Source: CAXQUZ01 sp942491145 (GTDB lineage Bacteria; Myxococcota_A; UBA796; UBA2385). Taken from it: a stretch of 64,000 bases of DNA. Position 1 is the stretch's first letter; each line of letters starts with the position of its first letter. Below, in pieces: positions 45,051-53,448 of this stretch. Where the stretch lies: assembly GCA_942491145.1 (NCBI GenBank), contig CALOBC010000060.1:83413-147412 (forward strand), in the 5' to 3' direction. The position numbers and the translations under genes are program-made. Under the pieces are notes generated by a model. The model did not search any database. It saw only the letters and a program-made list of their open reading frames with translations, and had not been told where the DNA came from.

Positions 45051-45353
45051 TCAGGCCCGGCGACTGAGGCGCTGGGCTTGGTCGCTTCCGCGCAGGGAGC
45101 TGTACCCCTTGAGCATCTCCCTGCCCTTCGTCACCCGCTGCAGCTCCGCACCCACCACGCCTTGTTGGGCGGCGATGAGCGCGTAGACGGCATCCACTTC
45201 GTCCCGGAGGGAACGGATCAGTTCCTTGTCCTCCCGGTCAACTTCGATGGGAATGCGCTCGAGAGCAGCCTCTATCAGGGCAAAAGGAGCGGGATCCCCA
45301 TCTTCGATGAGCGCGCGGATGTCCCGCAGATCGTCAAGAAGATCTGCTGACAT
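45051..45353 (-). CDS. Small helical protein, possible FliT-like chaperone
   Basis: A 100-residue, highly charged, all-helical protein without signal peptide. The two long helices and the basic end (LQRVTKGREMLKGYSSLRG) resemble FliT/FlgN-type export chaperones. The call rests on size and on its place right after fliS, where fliT is common. I chose the ATG at 45353 after a G-rich stretch; six more residues are possible. Confidence 0.5.
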   Translation of the reverse strand: MSADLLDDLRDIRALIEDGDPAPFALIEAALERIPIEVDREDKELIRSLRDEVDAVYALIAAQQGVVGAELQRVTKGREMLKGYSSLRGSDQAQRLSRRA

Positions 45354-45422
45354 GCCCACCCCCCAATGCACTTGAAATGAACGGGGCAGCCTTCGGCCCC
45401 CCCGGCGGATTGAGAGGACGGT

Positions 45423-45794
45423 TTAGTCCTCGGGCCGAAACGCCTGTTGCCAGCCGTCCAGCAAATTCTGCGTCACCGCGAGCGTGTCATCCACCCGAGC
45501 GATCGACCGCTCCAAGCCAGCACGCGCCAGCTCAGAGATCAACCACGCGTAGAGGCGCGACAAATTCGATGACAGCTCGGGCGCCACATTGTGGTCGAGC
45601 GCGATCATCAGCTCACCGAAGATGTCCCGAACCCGCCTTAGGTGGGCTCGAGCATCAGCAACCGCGCCCTTCTCCAGCGCGCCACGCGCGTAGACCTGGT
45701 AGCGGACGGCTGCTTCGTAGAGCATCACGACAAGCTCTTCCTTGGATGCGGAACCCAAGTTCACAGCTTTGTATTCTGCAATTCCCCTTAGCAC
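45423..45794 (-). CDS. fliS: Flagellin export chaperone FliS
   Basis: A 123-residue four-helix chaperone that binds flagellin. Signature EYKAVNLGSASKEELVVMLY EAAVRY is at the N-terminus (first 20 shown of the motif: EYKAVNLGSASKEELVVMLY) and the remaining helices include RDIFGELMIALD and LSRLYAWLISEL. GTG start with GGGGAG 4 bases upstream. Follows fliD. Confidence 0.9.
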   Translation of the reverse strand: MLRGIAEYKAVNLGSASKEELVVMLYEAAVRYQVYARGALEKGAVADARAHLRRVRDIFGELMIALDHNVAPELSSNLSRLYAWLISELARAGLERSIARVDDTLAVTQNLLDGWQQAFRPED

Positions 45795-45853
45795 GCGACT
45801 CCCCGTGGCTGGTCAATGTCGGCTCATAACCGGTGGCCGGCCAGCCGCACGGC

Positions 45854-47257
45854 TCAGGAGCCGGTCGTCGTGGTCGAACTGAGCAGCGTGGTCAGGAACG
45901 AAGACGAGCTCTGCAGCTGGGCCATGTTCACCTCCATCGCCGTGAACTGCGACCGAAGCCGCGACTCGAGGGTCGCGATCCGATCGTCCATGCGGTCCAC
46001 CTGATCATTCAGATCTTCGATCCGGTTCTGGAGGCTGTCCTTGCGGACGGCCAAGCTGCCCGTGGTGTCATCCAAGTACACATCGAGCTTTTCGGTAACC
46101 GCTTCGGTGAATGCGCCGGTGAAGAACGTGACGACATCGGCCCGGTTGTCACCGTAGGCTTCCCGGAATGCCGCAGCATCGAAGGTCAGCTTGCCATCAC
46201 CATCGGACTCGATGCCCAGCTCGTACGCCGTGCCGTAGGCATTCCCGGTGAGGGCAGCGGAGTAGGCAGCATCGTTGGCAAAGTCGGTCAGCACCGAGTT
46301 CAGCACGCCAGACGTCGCGGTCCGCACGCTCGACTCACCGACGAACGCACCCTTGATGCCTTCCTCGGCATTGTAGACGCTCTGGATCTTCACCAGCTGG
46401 ACCGCTTCGTTGAAGGCGTCCACGAAGGCCTGAACCGAGTCGGTGATGGAGTCGACGTCGTCGCCCACCGTGACGGTGATGTCCGACGAGGTGGCGTCCG
46501 TCAGCGACAGCGTCATGCCAGCGATCGCCGTAGTGACCGTGTTGCTGGACGATGAGACCGCCACTGTGTTGACCGTGATCTCGGCGTTCTGAGACGTCTT
46601 GACGTGGTAGGCGGTGTCGGTCGCGTCGTCGAGGTTCAGGTAGGCATCGAGACCATTCGTGGAGCTGAAAGCGAGGAAGTTGTCCTCGCCCGTCTCTTCG
46701 GTCTGGACCACGAGACGGTACTCATTGGTGCCCGAGCCGTCGTTCATCACGTAGGCGGACACGCCGTCGACTTGATTGTTGATGGCTTCAGCAAGGTCGT
46801 CGAGGGTCCAGGTGGAGTCCACGGTGATGTCCACCGAGTCTCCGTCCGAATTGTAGGCGATAGTCAGCGTGTCGCCGCTGCCAATCCAGTCGTTGACAGT
46901 CTCGGTGTCCGAGTCGGTCACGCCCGTGGCAACCCACATGTCGTTGGTCGCGAGCTGGTCCACGCCGATGTCGTAGCTACCCTTGACGGCATCTTCGGTG
47001 AGCTCCACGGAGAACGCGTCGTTGTCCGTGTAGCTGGCGGTGTAGACCCCGAAGCTGTCTTCATCGGACAGCGCCTCGAGAGCCGTCTTGGCGGAGGTGA
47101 GCTTGCCGATCAACTCGGTGAGCTTGGTCTCCTTGTTCGCATACTCGGCGATCCGCGCTTGAGTGGTCTCTTTCGGGATGCCCGAAGCAGCGACCAGCGC
47201 GTTGATGAGGGAGGTGGTGTCGAGACCAGAAACAATGCCATCGATCTGGACAGACAT
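45854..47257 (-). CDS. fliD: Filament cap protein FliD
   Basis: A 467-residue cap protein that promotes flagellin polymerisation. N-terminal signature IDGIVSGLDTTSLINALVAA, a variable Asp/Thr/Ser-rich middle, and a C-terminal coiled coil with VRKDSLQNRIEDLNDQVDRM and DRIATLESRLRSQFTAMEVN. GGAG precedes the ATG by 6 bases. A sigma-28-like element lies upstream. Confidence 0.93.
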   Translation of the reverse strand: MSVQIDGIVSGLDTTSLINALVAASGIPKETTQARIAEYANKETKLTELIGKLTSAKTALEALSDEDSFGVYTASYTDNDAFSVELTEDAVKGSYDIGVDQLATNDMWVATGVTDSDTETVNDWIGSGDTLTIAYNSDGDSVDITVDSTWTLDDLAEAINNQVDGVSAYVMNDGSGTNEYRLVVQTEETGEDNFLAFSSTNGLDAYLNLDDATDTAYHVKTSQNAEITVNTVAVSSSSNTVTTAIAGMTLSLTDATSSDITVTVGDDVDSITDSVQAFVDAFNEAVQLVKIQSVYNAEEGIKGAFVGESSVRTATSGVLNSVLTDFANDAAYSAALTGNAYGTAYELGIESDGDGKLTFDAAAFREAYGDNRADVVTFFTGAFTEAVTEKLDVYLDDTTGSLAVRKDSLQNRIEDLNDQVDRMDDRIATLESRLRSQFTAMEVNMAQLQSSSSFLTTLLSSTTTTGS

Positions 47258-47279
47258 GATTGCTCCGAGATGCGTTGCG

Positions 47280-47306
47280 GCGCCGGCAAACCGAGTGCCT
47301 CTTTAG
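47280..47306 (-). promoter_or_regulatory. Possible sigma-28 promoter of fliD
   Basis: Minus-strand CTAAA (47306-47302), a 14-base spacer and GCCGGCGC (47287-47280) resemble TAAA-N15-GCCGATAA. The first four bases of the -10 match; the rest do not. It lies 23 bases before the fliD start. Confidence 0.35.
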
Positions 47307-47395
47307 GCTGTCCCGCGGGCATGGCGCCACAGAGCGCCCGCGAAACGGGCTGCCGCGACCAACCATACGGCGGCCGCGACAGCAAACCAGAGATG

Positions 47396-48217
47396 TCAGC
47401 TCAGAAGGGAGATGACGGACTGGTTGATGTTCTTGGCCTGTGCGAGGCTCGCAACGCCGGCCTGCTGCATGATCTGCAACTTGGTCAGGTTGGCGGTCTC
47501 GGTGGCGAAGTCAGTGTCAGCGATGTTGCTCGATGCAGCCGACAGGGACTCAACGTAGACCTGGGAGTTGTTCAGCGCGGACTCGAGACGGTTCTGGACG
47601 GAACCGTAGTCGGAACGGAAGCTGTTGACGGACCCAAGGGCAGTGTCGAGGATGTCGAGGGCGCTCTGAGCAGTGGAGGCCGACGAGAGATCCACCGCAC
47701 TGGTTCCGAGCGTGGCGGTCGTGAGATCGCCCAGCACGATTGCAATGCGGTTGTTCGAGTCGCTGTTGATGCCCACCTGGACGTCGATGCTGGTCAGCGA
47801 GCCGTCAGCCAAGGAAAGGCCGTTGAACTCGGTGACAGCAGCGATACGGCCGATCTCAGCGTTGAGCTGGTCGAACTCGTCCACGATGAAGGACCGCTCA
47901 GTGTCAGCCAAGGTCTCCGAGGAGCTCTGGACTGCCAGCTCACGCATGCGCTGGAGAATGTCGGTCACTTCATTGGCGGCGCCCTCAGCAGTCTGGATGA
48001 TGCTGATGCCGTCATTGGTGTTCCGCATCGCCTGATACGAGCTGCTCACCTGGGTGTTGAGGTTGGTGGACACGCCGAGGCCCGCCGCGTCATCAGCTGC
48101 GGAGTTGATCCGGAAGCCGCTGGAGATCTTGGAGAGGCTGCTAGCCAGACCCTGGTTGGTCCGGCCAAGCTGGCCTGCACCCATCATCGCTGCGAGATTT
48201 GTACGAACGCTCATCAT
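47396..48217 (-). CDS. fliC: Flagellin
   Basis: A 273-residue flagellin, reduced to the conserved D0/D1 domains with almost no variable D2/D3 part. N-terminal ISSGFRINSAADDAAGLGVS and C-terminal NIADTDFATETANLTKLQIM are classic. Only one flagellin gene is present. Two adjacent ATG codons (48217 and 48214) follow TTGAGGTGCACA; either could serve. A sigma-28-like promoter lies about 70 bases upstream. Confidence 0.95.
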   Translation of the reverse strand: MMSVRTNLAAMMGAGQLGRTNQGLASSLSKISSGFRINSAADDAAGLGVSTNLNTQVSSSYQAMRNTNDGISIIQTAEGAANEVTDILQRMRELAVQSSSETLADTERSFIVDEFDQLNAEIGRIAAVTEFNGLSLADGSLTSIDVQVGINSDSNNRIAIVLGDLTTATLGTSAVDLSSASTAQSALDILDTALGSVNSFRSDYGSVQNRLESALNNSQVYVESLSAASSNIADTDFATETANLTKLQIMQQAGVASLAQAKNINQSVISLLS

Positions 48218-48284
48218 TGTGCACCTCAATTGTGCTTCTGGTTGGAACTGAGAGCACCGGTTGAGTCCAATGCCCTCGGTCGTT

Positions 48285-48313
48285 TCGTCGGACGGAACGC
48301 ATCTGCATTTTAG
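48285..48313 (-). promoter_or_regulatory. Sigma-28-like promoter of flagellin
   Basis: Minus-strand CTAAAA (48313-48308) and TCCGACGA (48292-48285) separated by 15-16 bases fit the FliA consensus TAAA-N15-GCCGATAA at nine of twelve key positions. It would give a leader of about 60 bases. fliA and flgM are both in this window. Confidence 0.5.
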
Positions 48314-48474
48314 CCGTCGTGGCAATCAACACGATCTTTTCTTCGGACAGAGCGGCCATCCTGAGTCTTTGGCGCCCAGAGTGCCGCTCCAGTGGACACT
48401 CGGGCCACTCGCTCTTCCTCGGCATTCCCGGTTCCGCCCCCCCTCCCCACCTGCGGCCGCGGGGCAGACAAGAC

Positions 48475-48507
48475 TGACAAAGGGCCCAACCATTGCTGGT
48501 GGGCCCT
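48475..48507 (-). terminator. Terminator hairpin after flgL
   Basis: Minus-strand AGGGCCCACC, loop, GGTTGGGCCCT (48507-48481, one bulged base), followed by TTTGTCAGTCTTGTCT. It lies 36 bases after the flgL stop and would separate flgL from the strongly expressed flagellin gene. Confidence 0.6.
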
Positions 48508-48542
48508 GTCTCGTGGCGGAGAGACGCCGGTTTTGGATCGGT

Positions 48543-49427
48543 CTACAGGCGGTTGAACAACAAGTTCGTCCGCGCGCCCGCCGTCACCTGAAGTGCGGCC
48601 TCGTAGGCGGTCTGGATCTCGAAGAGCGCGGTGTAGGACGTGATGGCGTCAGCATCCACAATGTCGCTCTCGTGGCGGGCCAGCGCGAGGTTCATCGACT
48701 CACTCAGCGCCATGGCGTCTTCGGCCTTCTGCATGTCGGCACCGATGACGGTCCGAGCCTCGGCCACCTGGTCGATCGCGCTGTCCAGGTCATCGAGCAC
48801 CGCCCGCACATTGGTGGCGTTGCCGGTGGCGAGGGCAATCCGCAGGTTGTCTATCGCAGCCACCACGTCCCCCGTTCCTTGCAGGAGGTCGCTGCCATCC
48901 CAGCCCGTCGCCACCGCTTTGGCTTCGGTGATCTGGGTTTCCGGCTGGTCCGTGTCTCCGAGGTACGCCCCGGTGACGGAGTCGTAGGCCTCGGCGTCGT
49001 AGGAGGTCCCGCCGAAGATGTGGCGGCCGTCCAGGTTCGAATTGAGCTGCTGGAGCATCCGGTCAAAGAGGCCCTGGGCACTCCCGCCCGCATCGACGCG
49101 CTGGGCGTCGCTCAGGACTTCACTCGCCATCTGGACAGTGAGCTCGCGCGCATCCGACAAGACATGCGAGATCTCGGTCAGTGCTTCATCGGCGGTCAAG
49201 TGCAGGGAGTAGGCCCACTGGGCGCTGTCCTCAAACACTTCCTGGTTGGCCCGCTGCTCGCGAATGCCGTGCAACAGCGTCACCTGGCCAGCAGCATCCG
49301 ACGGCTTCATCACCTTGCGCCCGGAGGCGGCCTCGAGCTGGGCCCGACCCATCTGCTCTTGCAGTCGGCTGTTGTGGAGCGCCAAGGACGCCAAGCGGCC
49401 ATTGTAAGTAGAACGAATCATAGCCAT
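48543..49427 (-). CDS. flgL: Hook-filament junction protein FlgL
   Basis: A 294-residue junction protein. N-terminal flagellin-like region (YNGRLASLALHNSRLQEQMG, KVMKPSDAAGQVTLLHGIRE), the RHIFGGTSYDAEAYD segment characteristic of FlgL, and a C-terminal helix SYTALFEIQTAYEAALQVTA. GAGGAG is 6 bases before the ATG. Directly after flgK. Confidence 0.92.
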   Translation of the reverse strand: MAMIRSTYNGRLASLALHNSRLQEQMGRAQLEAASGRKVMKPSDAAGQVTLLHGIREQRANQEVFEDSAQWAYSLHLTADEALTEISHVLSDARELTVQMASEVLSDAQRVDAGGSAQGLFDRMLQQLNSNLDGRHIFGGTSYDAEAYDSVTGAYLGDTDQPETQITEAKAVATGWDGSDLLQGTGDVVAAIDNLRIALATGNATNVRAVLDDLDSAIDQVAEARTVIGADMQKAEDAMALSESMNLALARHESDIVDADAITSYTALFEIQTAYEAALQVTAGARTNLLFNRL

Positions 49428-49446
49428 CAGGAGCTCCTCAAGGTGC

Positions 49447-50829
49447 TCAGCGCACCATGTCCATCAGTTCGCCAAGGACGGCGTTGGCGGTCGAGACCAC
49501 GCGGCTGGATGCTTCGTATGCGGCCTGCCAGCCGAGCAGATTGGTCGCTTCTTCGTCGAGATCGACGCCAGACACACTGTCCCGAAGCGCTGAGAGGTCC
49601 TCGAGGACATACTGGGCAGAGTCATGATCAAGCTTCGCGGTCGCCGTTGCCCGACCAACATCCGAGTAGATGCCGCCGAGAAACTCGGTCGCGTCGAGGG
49701 TGCCAGCTGAGAACAGCTTGCTGCTCTCGATGCCCATCATGAGAAACAAATTGTCGGAGTCACCCGCCGCCGCCGTCGCCGCCCCAGCTGCTGCGAGCAG
49801 GCCGGGATCAGCCAGCAGCGCGGCGTCAATCTCGATGGTCGCTGCTTCCATGCTGGCGGTCGTGGTGAAAAACGTCCCGCCAGCGGTGCCGGTGGAGTCG
49901 AACCCAGCAGCATGCTGCGTGTTGAACGCCGTCGCCAGGGTTGCCGCCAAGGTGTTCAAGTCGTCGAGATAGCCCGCAGCCTCGGAGTCTGCAGACAGCT
50001 GTCCGCCAAATCGCCCGCCGATCAAGTTGGTCAAGTCGACCGTTCCCGATCCGGTGGAGAGATTGAGCTTCGCATTGCCGGAGGCATCCTTGGTGACGGT
50101 CAGATCCCGCGCTTCGGCGCCCGTCACTACGGCGTGGCCACCGACGAAATACTGGGCCAGCCCGTCCGCCGTGAAGCGCACGCTGCCACCGATTGTCTGG
50201 GACACTTCCGCGATGAGCTGGTCCCGCTGGTCGGCGAAGTCGCCTTTGCCGAGGCTGGTGGATGCGGCGTTGGTTCGCGCATTGAACTCGGCAATCAAGT
50301 CCAGCTTGCCTTGGATGATGTCGACCGTGTCTTCCATCTCGTTGATGGCGTCGTCGCGGAAGGACTGGAGGTCGGTCGCCATGCGGTTGAGCGAGTCGGT
50401 GAAGCGCGTGCCCGTGGTCAGGGCTTGCTTGCGGTAGGCCACATTCGATGGATCCCTCGTCATCTCGCTGAGCGAGTCGAAGAACGAGTCCATCAGGGTT
50501 GCCGGCCCCTCGCTGCCGTACTCATCGAAGTTGGCTTCGAGGATGCCCAGCGACAGCAGCCTTGACTCGGACTCCGCTTCCCGACCCACCGCACCGATGA
50601 GGCGCTGATTGATCATGAAGTTGGACAAGCGCGAGACCGAGGTCGTGCGCACGCCGGTGCCGAGCCCGATGCCGTAGCGGTCGACAGCATCGGACGTGGC
50701 GAGCGTCAGCGACCGGCGCGTGTAGCCTTCCACGGACGCATTGCTGACGTTGTGGCTGGTGACGTTGATGCCGGTGCTGGCGGCTCGCAGCCCACTAGCA
50801 GCGGTGTTGATCGTCGAAAAGAGACTCAT
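49447..50829 (-). CDS. flgK: Hook-filament junction protein FlgK
   Basis: A 460-residue junction protein. N-terminal TINTAASGLRAASTGINVTS and HNVSNASVEGYTRRSL, the internal LADQRDQLIAEVSQTIGGSV-like segment (FADQRDQLIAEVSQTIG), and C-terminal EEATNLLGWQAAYEASSRVV are FlgK hallmarks. The stop codon of flgN overlaps its ATG. Confidence 0.94.
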   Translation of the reverse strand: MSLFSTINTAASGLRAASTGINVTSHNVSNASVEGYTRRSLTLATSDAVDRYGIGLGTGVRTTSVSRLSNFMINQRLIGAVGREAESESRLLSLGILEANFDEYGSEGPATLMDSFFDSLSEMTRDPSNVAYRKQALTTGTRFTDSLNRMATDLQSFRDDAINEMEDTVDIIQGKLDLIAEFNARTNAASTSLGKGDFADQRDQLIAEVSQTIGGSVRFTADGLAQYFVGGHAVVTGAEARDLTVTKDASGNAKLNLSTGSGTVDLTNLIGGRFGGQLSADSEAAGYLDDLNTLAATLATAFNTQHAAGFDSTGTAGGTFFTTTASMEAATIEIDAALLADPGLLAAAGAATAAAGDSDNLFLMMGIESSKLFSAGTLDATEFLGGIYSDVGRATATAKLDHDSAQYVLEDLSALRDSVSGVDLDEEATNLLGWQAAYEASSRVVSTANAVLGELMDMVR

Positions 50830-51152
50830 GGGCTTCCCCCTCGGAGTTGCCCTGTGGCGTCATAAGTGGACGGCTTGCCGGCGCGTTCGCCGACAGCACG
50901 AAACACGCTCAGGGCAGCTTCCAGCACCGTGGTGAGGCGCTGGTCAATCTCGTGGTTCTGTTCGACCAGCTTTCGCAGGCCGGGATCGGCCAGGATCTCG
51001 TCCGGGTCGATCAAGTCAAGCTCGAACAGGACATCCTGACGAGCCACAGTTGCCTCATCCAAGCCGACCGCATCGAGCGTGCGTGCGGCTTCGAGCTGGG
51101 CTTCGGCAAGCGCGAGCGAGTCCTCAAGCAGCTCAGCCAAAGGGGCAGCCAT
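50826..51152 (-). CDS. flgN: FlgN-like export chaperone
   Basis: A 108-residue, Leu/Ala/Glu-rich, all-helical protein between flgM and flgK. Size, position and the C-terminal end (YDATGQLRGGSP) fit FlgN, the chaperone for FlgK and FlgL. The family is too diverse for certainty by eye. Confidence 0.75.
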   Translation of the reverse strand: MAAPLAELLEDSLALAEAQLEAARTLDAVGLDEATVARQDVLFELDLIDPDEILADPGLRKLVEQNHEIDQRLTTVLEAALSVFRAVGERAGKPSTYDATGQLRGGSP

Positions 51153-51158
51153 CAGGCC

Positions 51159-51449
51159 TCACAATCCAGCGAGGAGTGCGTCCACAGCCGCTTCGAGCTC
51201 GGCTTCGGAGAGCAGGGCGCCACTCGCCAAGTCGGCGCGAGCCCGAGCCACTTCCTCAGCGCGAAAACTAGGCATGTCAGCGGCATCGCTGCGCACTTCG
51301 TTCACGAAGCGAGCACCACCGGCAACTGCCACATCCGGACCACCCGAGACAGCACGAGATGCAGAGTCAGTGCCGGTGCGAGATGCACCCACACCGCGGC
51401 CCTGCATGCGTTCGAGCGTCGGGAGCGGAAGGGTTCCTTCAATCTTCAT
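51159..51449 (-). CDS. flgM: Anti-sigma-28 factor FlgM
   Basis: A 96-residue secreted anti-sigma factor that holds FliA until the hook is complete. The N-terminal half is disordered (Gly/Ser/Ala-rich); the C-terminal FliA-binding region reads RAEEVARARADLASGALLSE followed by AVDALLAGL. I chose the ATG at 51449, preceded by GGAGG. Next to flgN, as in many clusters. Confidence 0.85.
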   Translation of the reverse strand: MKIEGTLPLPTLERMQGRGVGASRTGTDSASRAVSGGPDVAVAGGARFVNEVRSDAADMPSFRAEEVARARADLASGALLSEAELEAAVDALLAGL

Positions 51450-51548
51450 GAGGACCTCCACCCTGTTTGTCGGACGGTCTCGTTCCGATGTTGAACCGCC
51501 AAGGCAGAAAAGATGGCGGAATGCCAGCCCAGCCAGCGTCTTCGCCCA

Positions 51549-52337
51549 TCACTCCCACCCGTAGGCATCCACAGGGTCGACAGCCTCACCGTCGAGCCGA
51601 AGCTCAAAGTGGAGATGGGGACCTGTCGCTCGGCCGGTCTCGCCGACCTCACCGATGCTCTGGCCGGCCTCCACGCGCTGGCCGGGGGCCACGTTGAGCC
51701 CGGAGCAGTGCGCGTAGAAGGCTTGAGAGCCGTCGTCATGCTCGACCACAATCAGCTTGCCGTAGCTGCCTTGTTCCCCAGCAAGGACCACGACCCCGGA
51801 CTCAGCAGCCCGAATCGACGCGCCTTCTGGGGCCGCAATGTCGAGGCCCGAGTGGTTTCGGGTGCGCCCATGGAACGGGTCGGTCCGACGGCCGTACGCG
51901 GAGCTGAAGCGGCCCATCACGGGCAGCGTCCCTTTTCTTGCCCGCGGACCGGACGGGGGGGACGCTTCCGGGTCGCCAGCCAGTGGGCCCGGCAAGTAAG
52001 GCACAGACAGTCCAGCGGCGGCCCGCCCCGCCAGAGGGGTCGAAGGGTCTTCGCCCATCTGGTGCATCAGCTGGGTCGCCAGGCCGAGGCGTCCGCCCTT
52101 GGAGATGCGCTGCGAGATCTCTTCATCGAGCATGTCGGAGAAGACCTCCATCGCAGGGCCGTCGAACATGCCCTCCGGCACGGTCTTCCGCATCTCTCGG
52201 ACCATGATCTGGGCGAGGTAGCTCTCGAACTGAAGCGCGGCCTCGCGGCGGTTCTGGCTGCGCTCCACCTTGTCGGCGTCCGCACTCAGCATCTTGGCGT
52301 CGGCGAGTCCGAGCCCAGAGAGCATTCCACTCGACAT
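51549..52337 (-). CDS. flgJ: FlgJ-type rod-binding protein fused to M23 peptidase
   Basis: A 262-residue protein with two parts. Residues 30-95 match the FlgJ rod-capping domain (FESYLAQIMVREMRKTVPEG, DMLDEEISQRISKGGRLGLA). Residues 135-260 are a LytM/M23 zinc endopeptidase with all key residues: H162 and D166 in NHSGLDIA, H210 in FYAH, H241 and H243 in GPHLHFEL. It presumably cuts peptide cross-links to let the rod pass the cell wall, instead of the GH73 glucosaminidase of enteric FlgJ. No signal peptide, consistent with export through the flagellar system. TGATG overlap with flgI. Confidence 0.88.
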   Translation of the reverse strand: MSSGMLSGLGLADAKMLSADADKVERSQNRREAALQFESYLAQIMVREMRKTVPEGMFDGPAMEVFSDMLDEEISQRISKGGRLGLATQLMHQMGEDPSTPLAGRAAAGLSVPYLPGPLAGDPEASPPSGPRARKGTLPVMGRFSSAYGRRTDPFHGRTRNHSGLDIAAPEGASIRAAESGVVVLAGEQGSYGKLIVVEHDDGSQAFYAHCSGLNVAPGQRVEAGQSIGEVGETGRATGPHLHFELRLDGEAVDPVDAYGWE

Positions 52338-53440
52338 CAGAGCACCTCAAGCTCGGCGTGCAGTGCGCCGGCAGCCTTGATGGTCAAGAGGATCTGGATG
52401 AGGTCGCGCGGCTTCACGCCGAGTGCATTGAGCGCGTTGACCAAGTCACGAATCGTGACGCCCTGGACCTCCACAAGCTGGCCCCCCTCTTCCATCGCGC
52501 CCACTTGAGCGTCCCGGTTGACCACGGTGCGGCCCCGGTTGGCGAGGGCACCCGGCTGGGAGATGTCCGTGTCGCGCTGGACTTGGATGTTGAGGCCACC
52601 GTGGGCGACGGCAACCGGCTCGATTTGGACCTTCTCGCCCATGACTACGGTGCCGGTGCGCTCGTTGATCACCACACGAGCCGGGGAGTCCACTTCGACA
52701 TCGACCAGCTCGACCACGCTGACCAGCTCGACTTGTCGACCGGCGTAGCGGGCCGGCACACTCACCACGACCGTCCCGCCGTCGGCAGCGCGGGCGAGGT
52801 CTTCGTCGAAGGTGTCATTGATGGCGTCGGCGATCCGAATGGCGGTGGTGAAGTCGGGTTCGTCGATGATCCACTCAACCTCAGACACTTCGCTGAGCTC
52901 GAGGCGGTTGGGGTTGCTCTTCTCGACGATGCCGCCCTGGGGGACACGGCCCGTGTTCGGGAAGTTCTTCCGCGCGCTCGTGCCGCTCTGTTGGGCGATG
53001 AAGCCGCCGATGACCAGGGGACCCTGGGCGGTGGCGTAGACTTCACCGTCCGGACCCTCAAGCAGGGTCAGCTGAAGCACACCGCCCTCAAGAGATGTCG
53101 CATCGCCCGTTGAGCTGACTTCGACATCGAGCTTGTGGCCCGAGCGAGAGTAGGCGGGCAGCTTTGCGGTGACCATGACTACGGCAACATTGCGGGCCAT
53201 CACTTGGTTTGGCGCCACCGTGATGCCCATGCCCTGCAGGCGGTTGACGAGGGCCAGGATGCTGGCACGGTTCTGAAGCGTGTCGCCGGTGCGGTTGAGG
53301 CCCGTGACCAGCCCATAGCCAACAAGCATGTTGTCGCGAACGCCGTAGACATGGGCCACATCCTTGACGCGAGCGGCGTCAGCAGCCCCCGGAAAGAATG
53401 CAGCGCAGGCCAGGACCAGTGCAGGAATGAGCGAACGCAT
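52337..53440 (-). CDS. flgI: Flagellar P-ring protein FlgI
   Basis: A 367-residue periplasmic ring protein around the rod. Signal peptide (LIPALVLACAAFFPGAADA), then RVKDVAHVYGVRDNMLVGYG, LGMGITVAPNQVMARNVA-like segment (MGITVAPNQVMARNVAVV) and C-terminal TIRDLVNALNALGVKPRDLI. I chose the ATG at 53440 because GAGG lies 6 bases upstream and it begins the signal peptide; a GTG at 53461 is possible. Confidence 0.95.
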   Translation of the reverse strand: MRSLIPALVLACAAFFPGAADAARVKDVAHVYGVRDNMLVGYGLVTGLNRTGDTLQNRASILALVNRLQGMGITVAPNQVMARNVAVVMVTAKLPAYSRSGHKLDVEVSSTGDATSLEGGVLQLTLLEGPDGEVYATAQGPLVIGGFIAQQSGTSARKNFPNTGRVPQGGIVEKSNPNRLELSEVSEVEWIIDEPDFTTAIRIADAINDTFDEDLARAADGGTVVVSVPARYAGRQVELVSVVELVDVEVDSPARVVINERTGTVVMGEKVQIEPVAVAHGGLNIQVQRDTDISQPGALANRGRTVVNRDAQVGAMEEGGQLVEVQGVTIRDLVNALNALGVKPRDLIQILLTIKAAGALHAELEVL

Positions 53441-53448
53441 GAGAGACC

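Larger units (their letters stand above)
48218..48542. other. Flagellin-flgL intergenic region
   Basis: The 325-base region holds the flagellin leader and promoter (48285-48313) and the flgL terminator hairpin (48481-48507). A C/T- and A/G-rich stretch at about 48430-48475 shows nothing else I can name. No gene is visible. Confidence 0.6.

Noticed and set aside
47328..47356. GCCCG/CGGGC hairpin after flagellin as a terminator
   Set aside because: The stem is 5 pairs and no T-run follows on the coding strand.
46604..48313. 569-codon open frame on the plus strand
   Set aside because: Antisense to fliD and flagellin; no ribosome site or motif.
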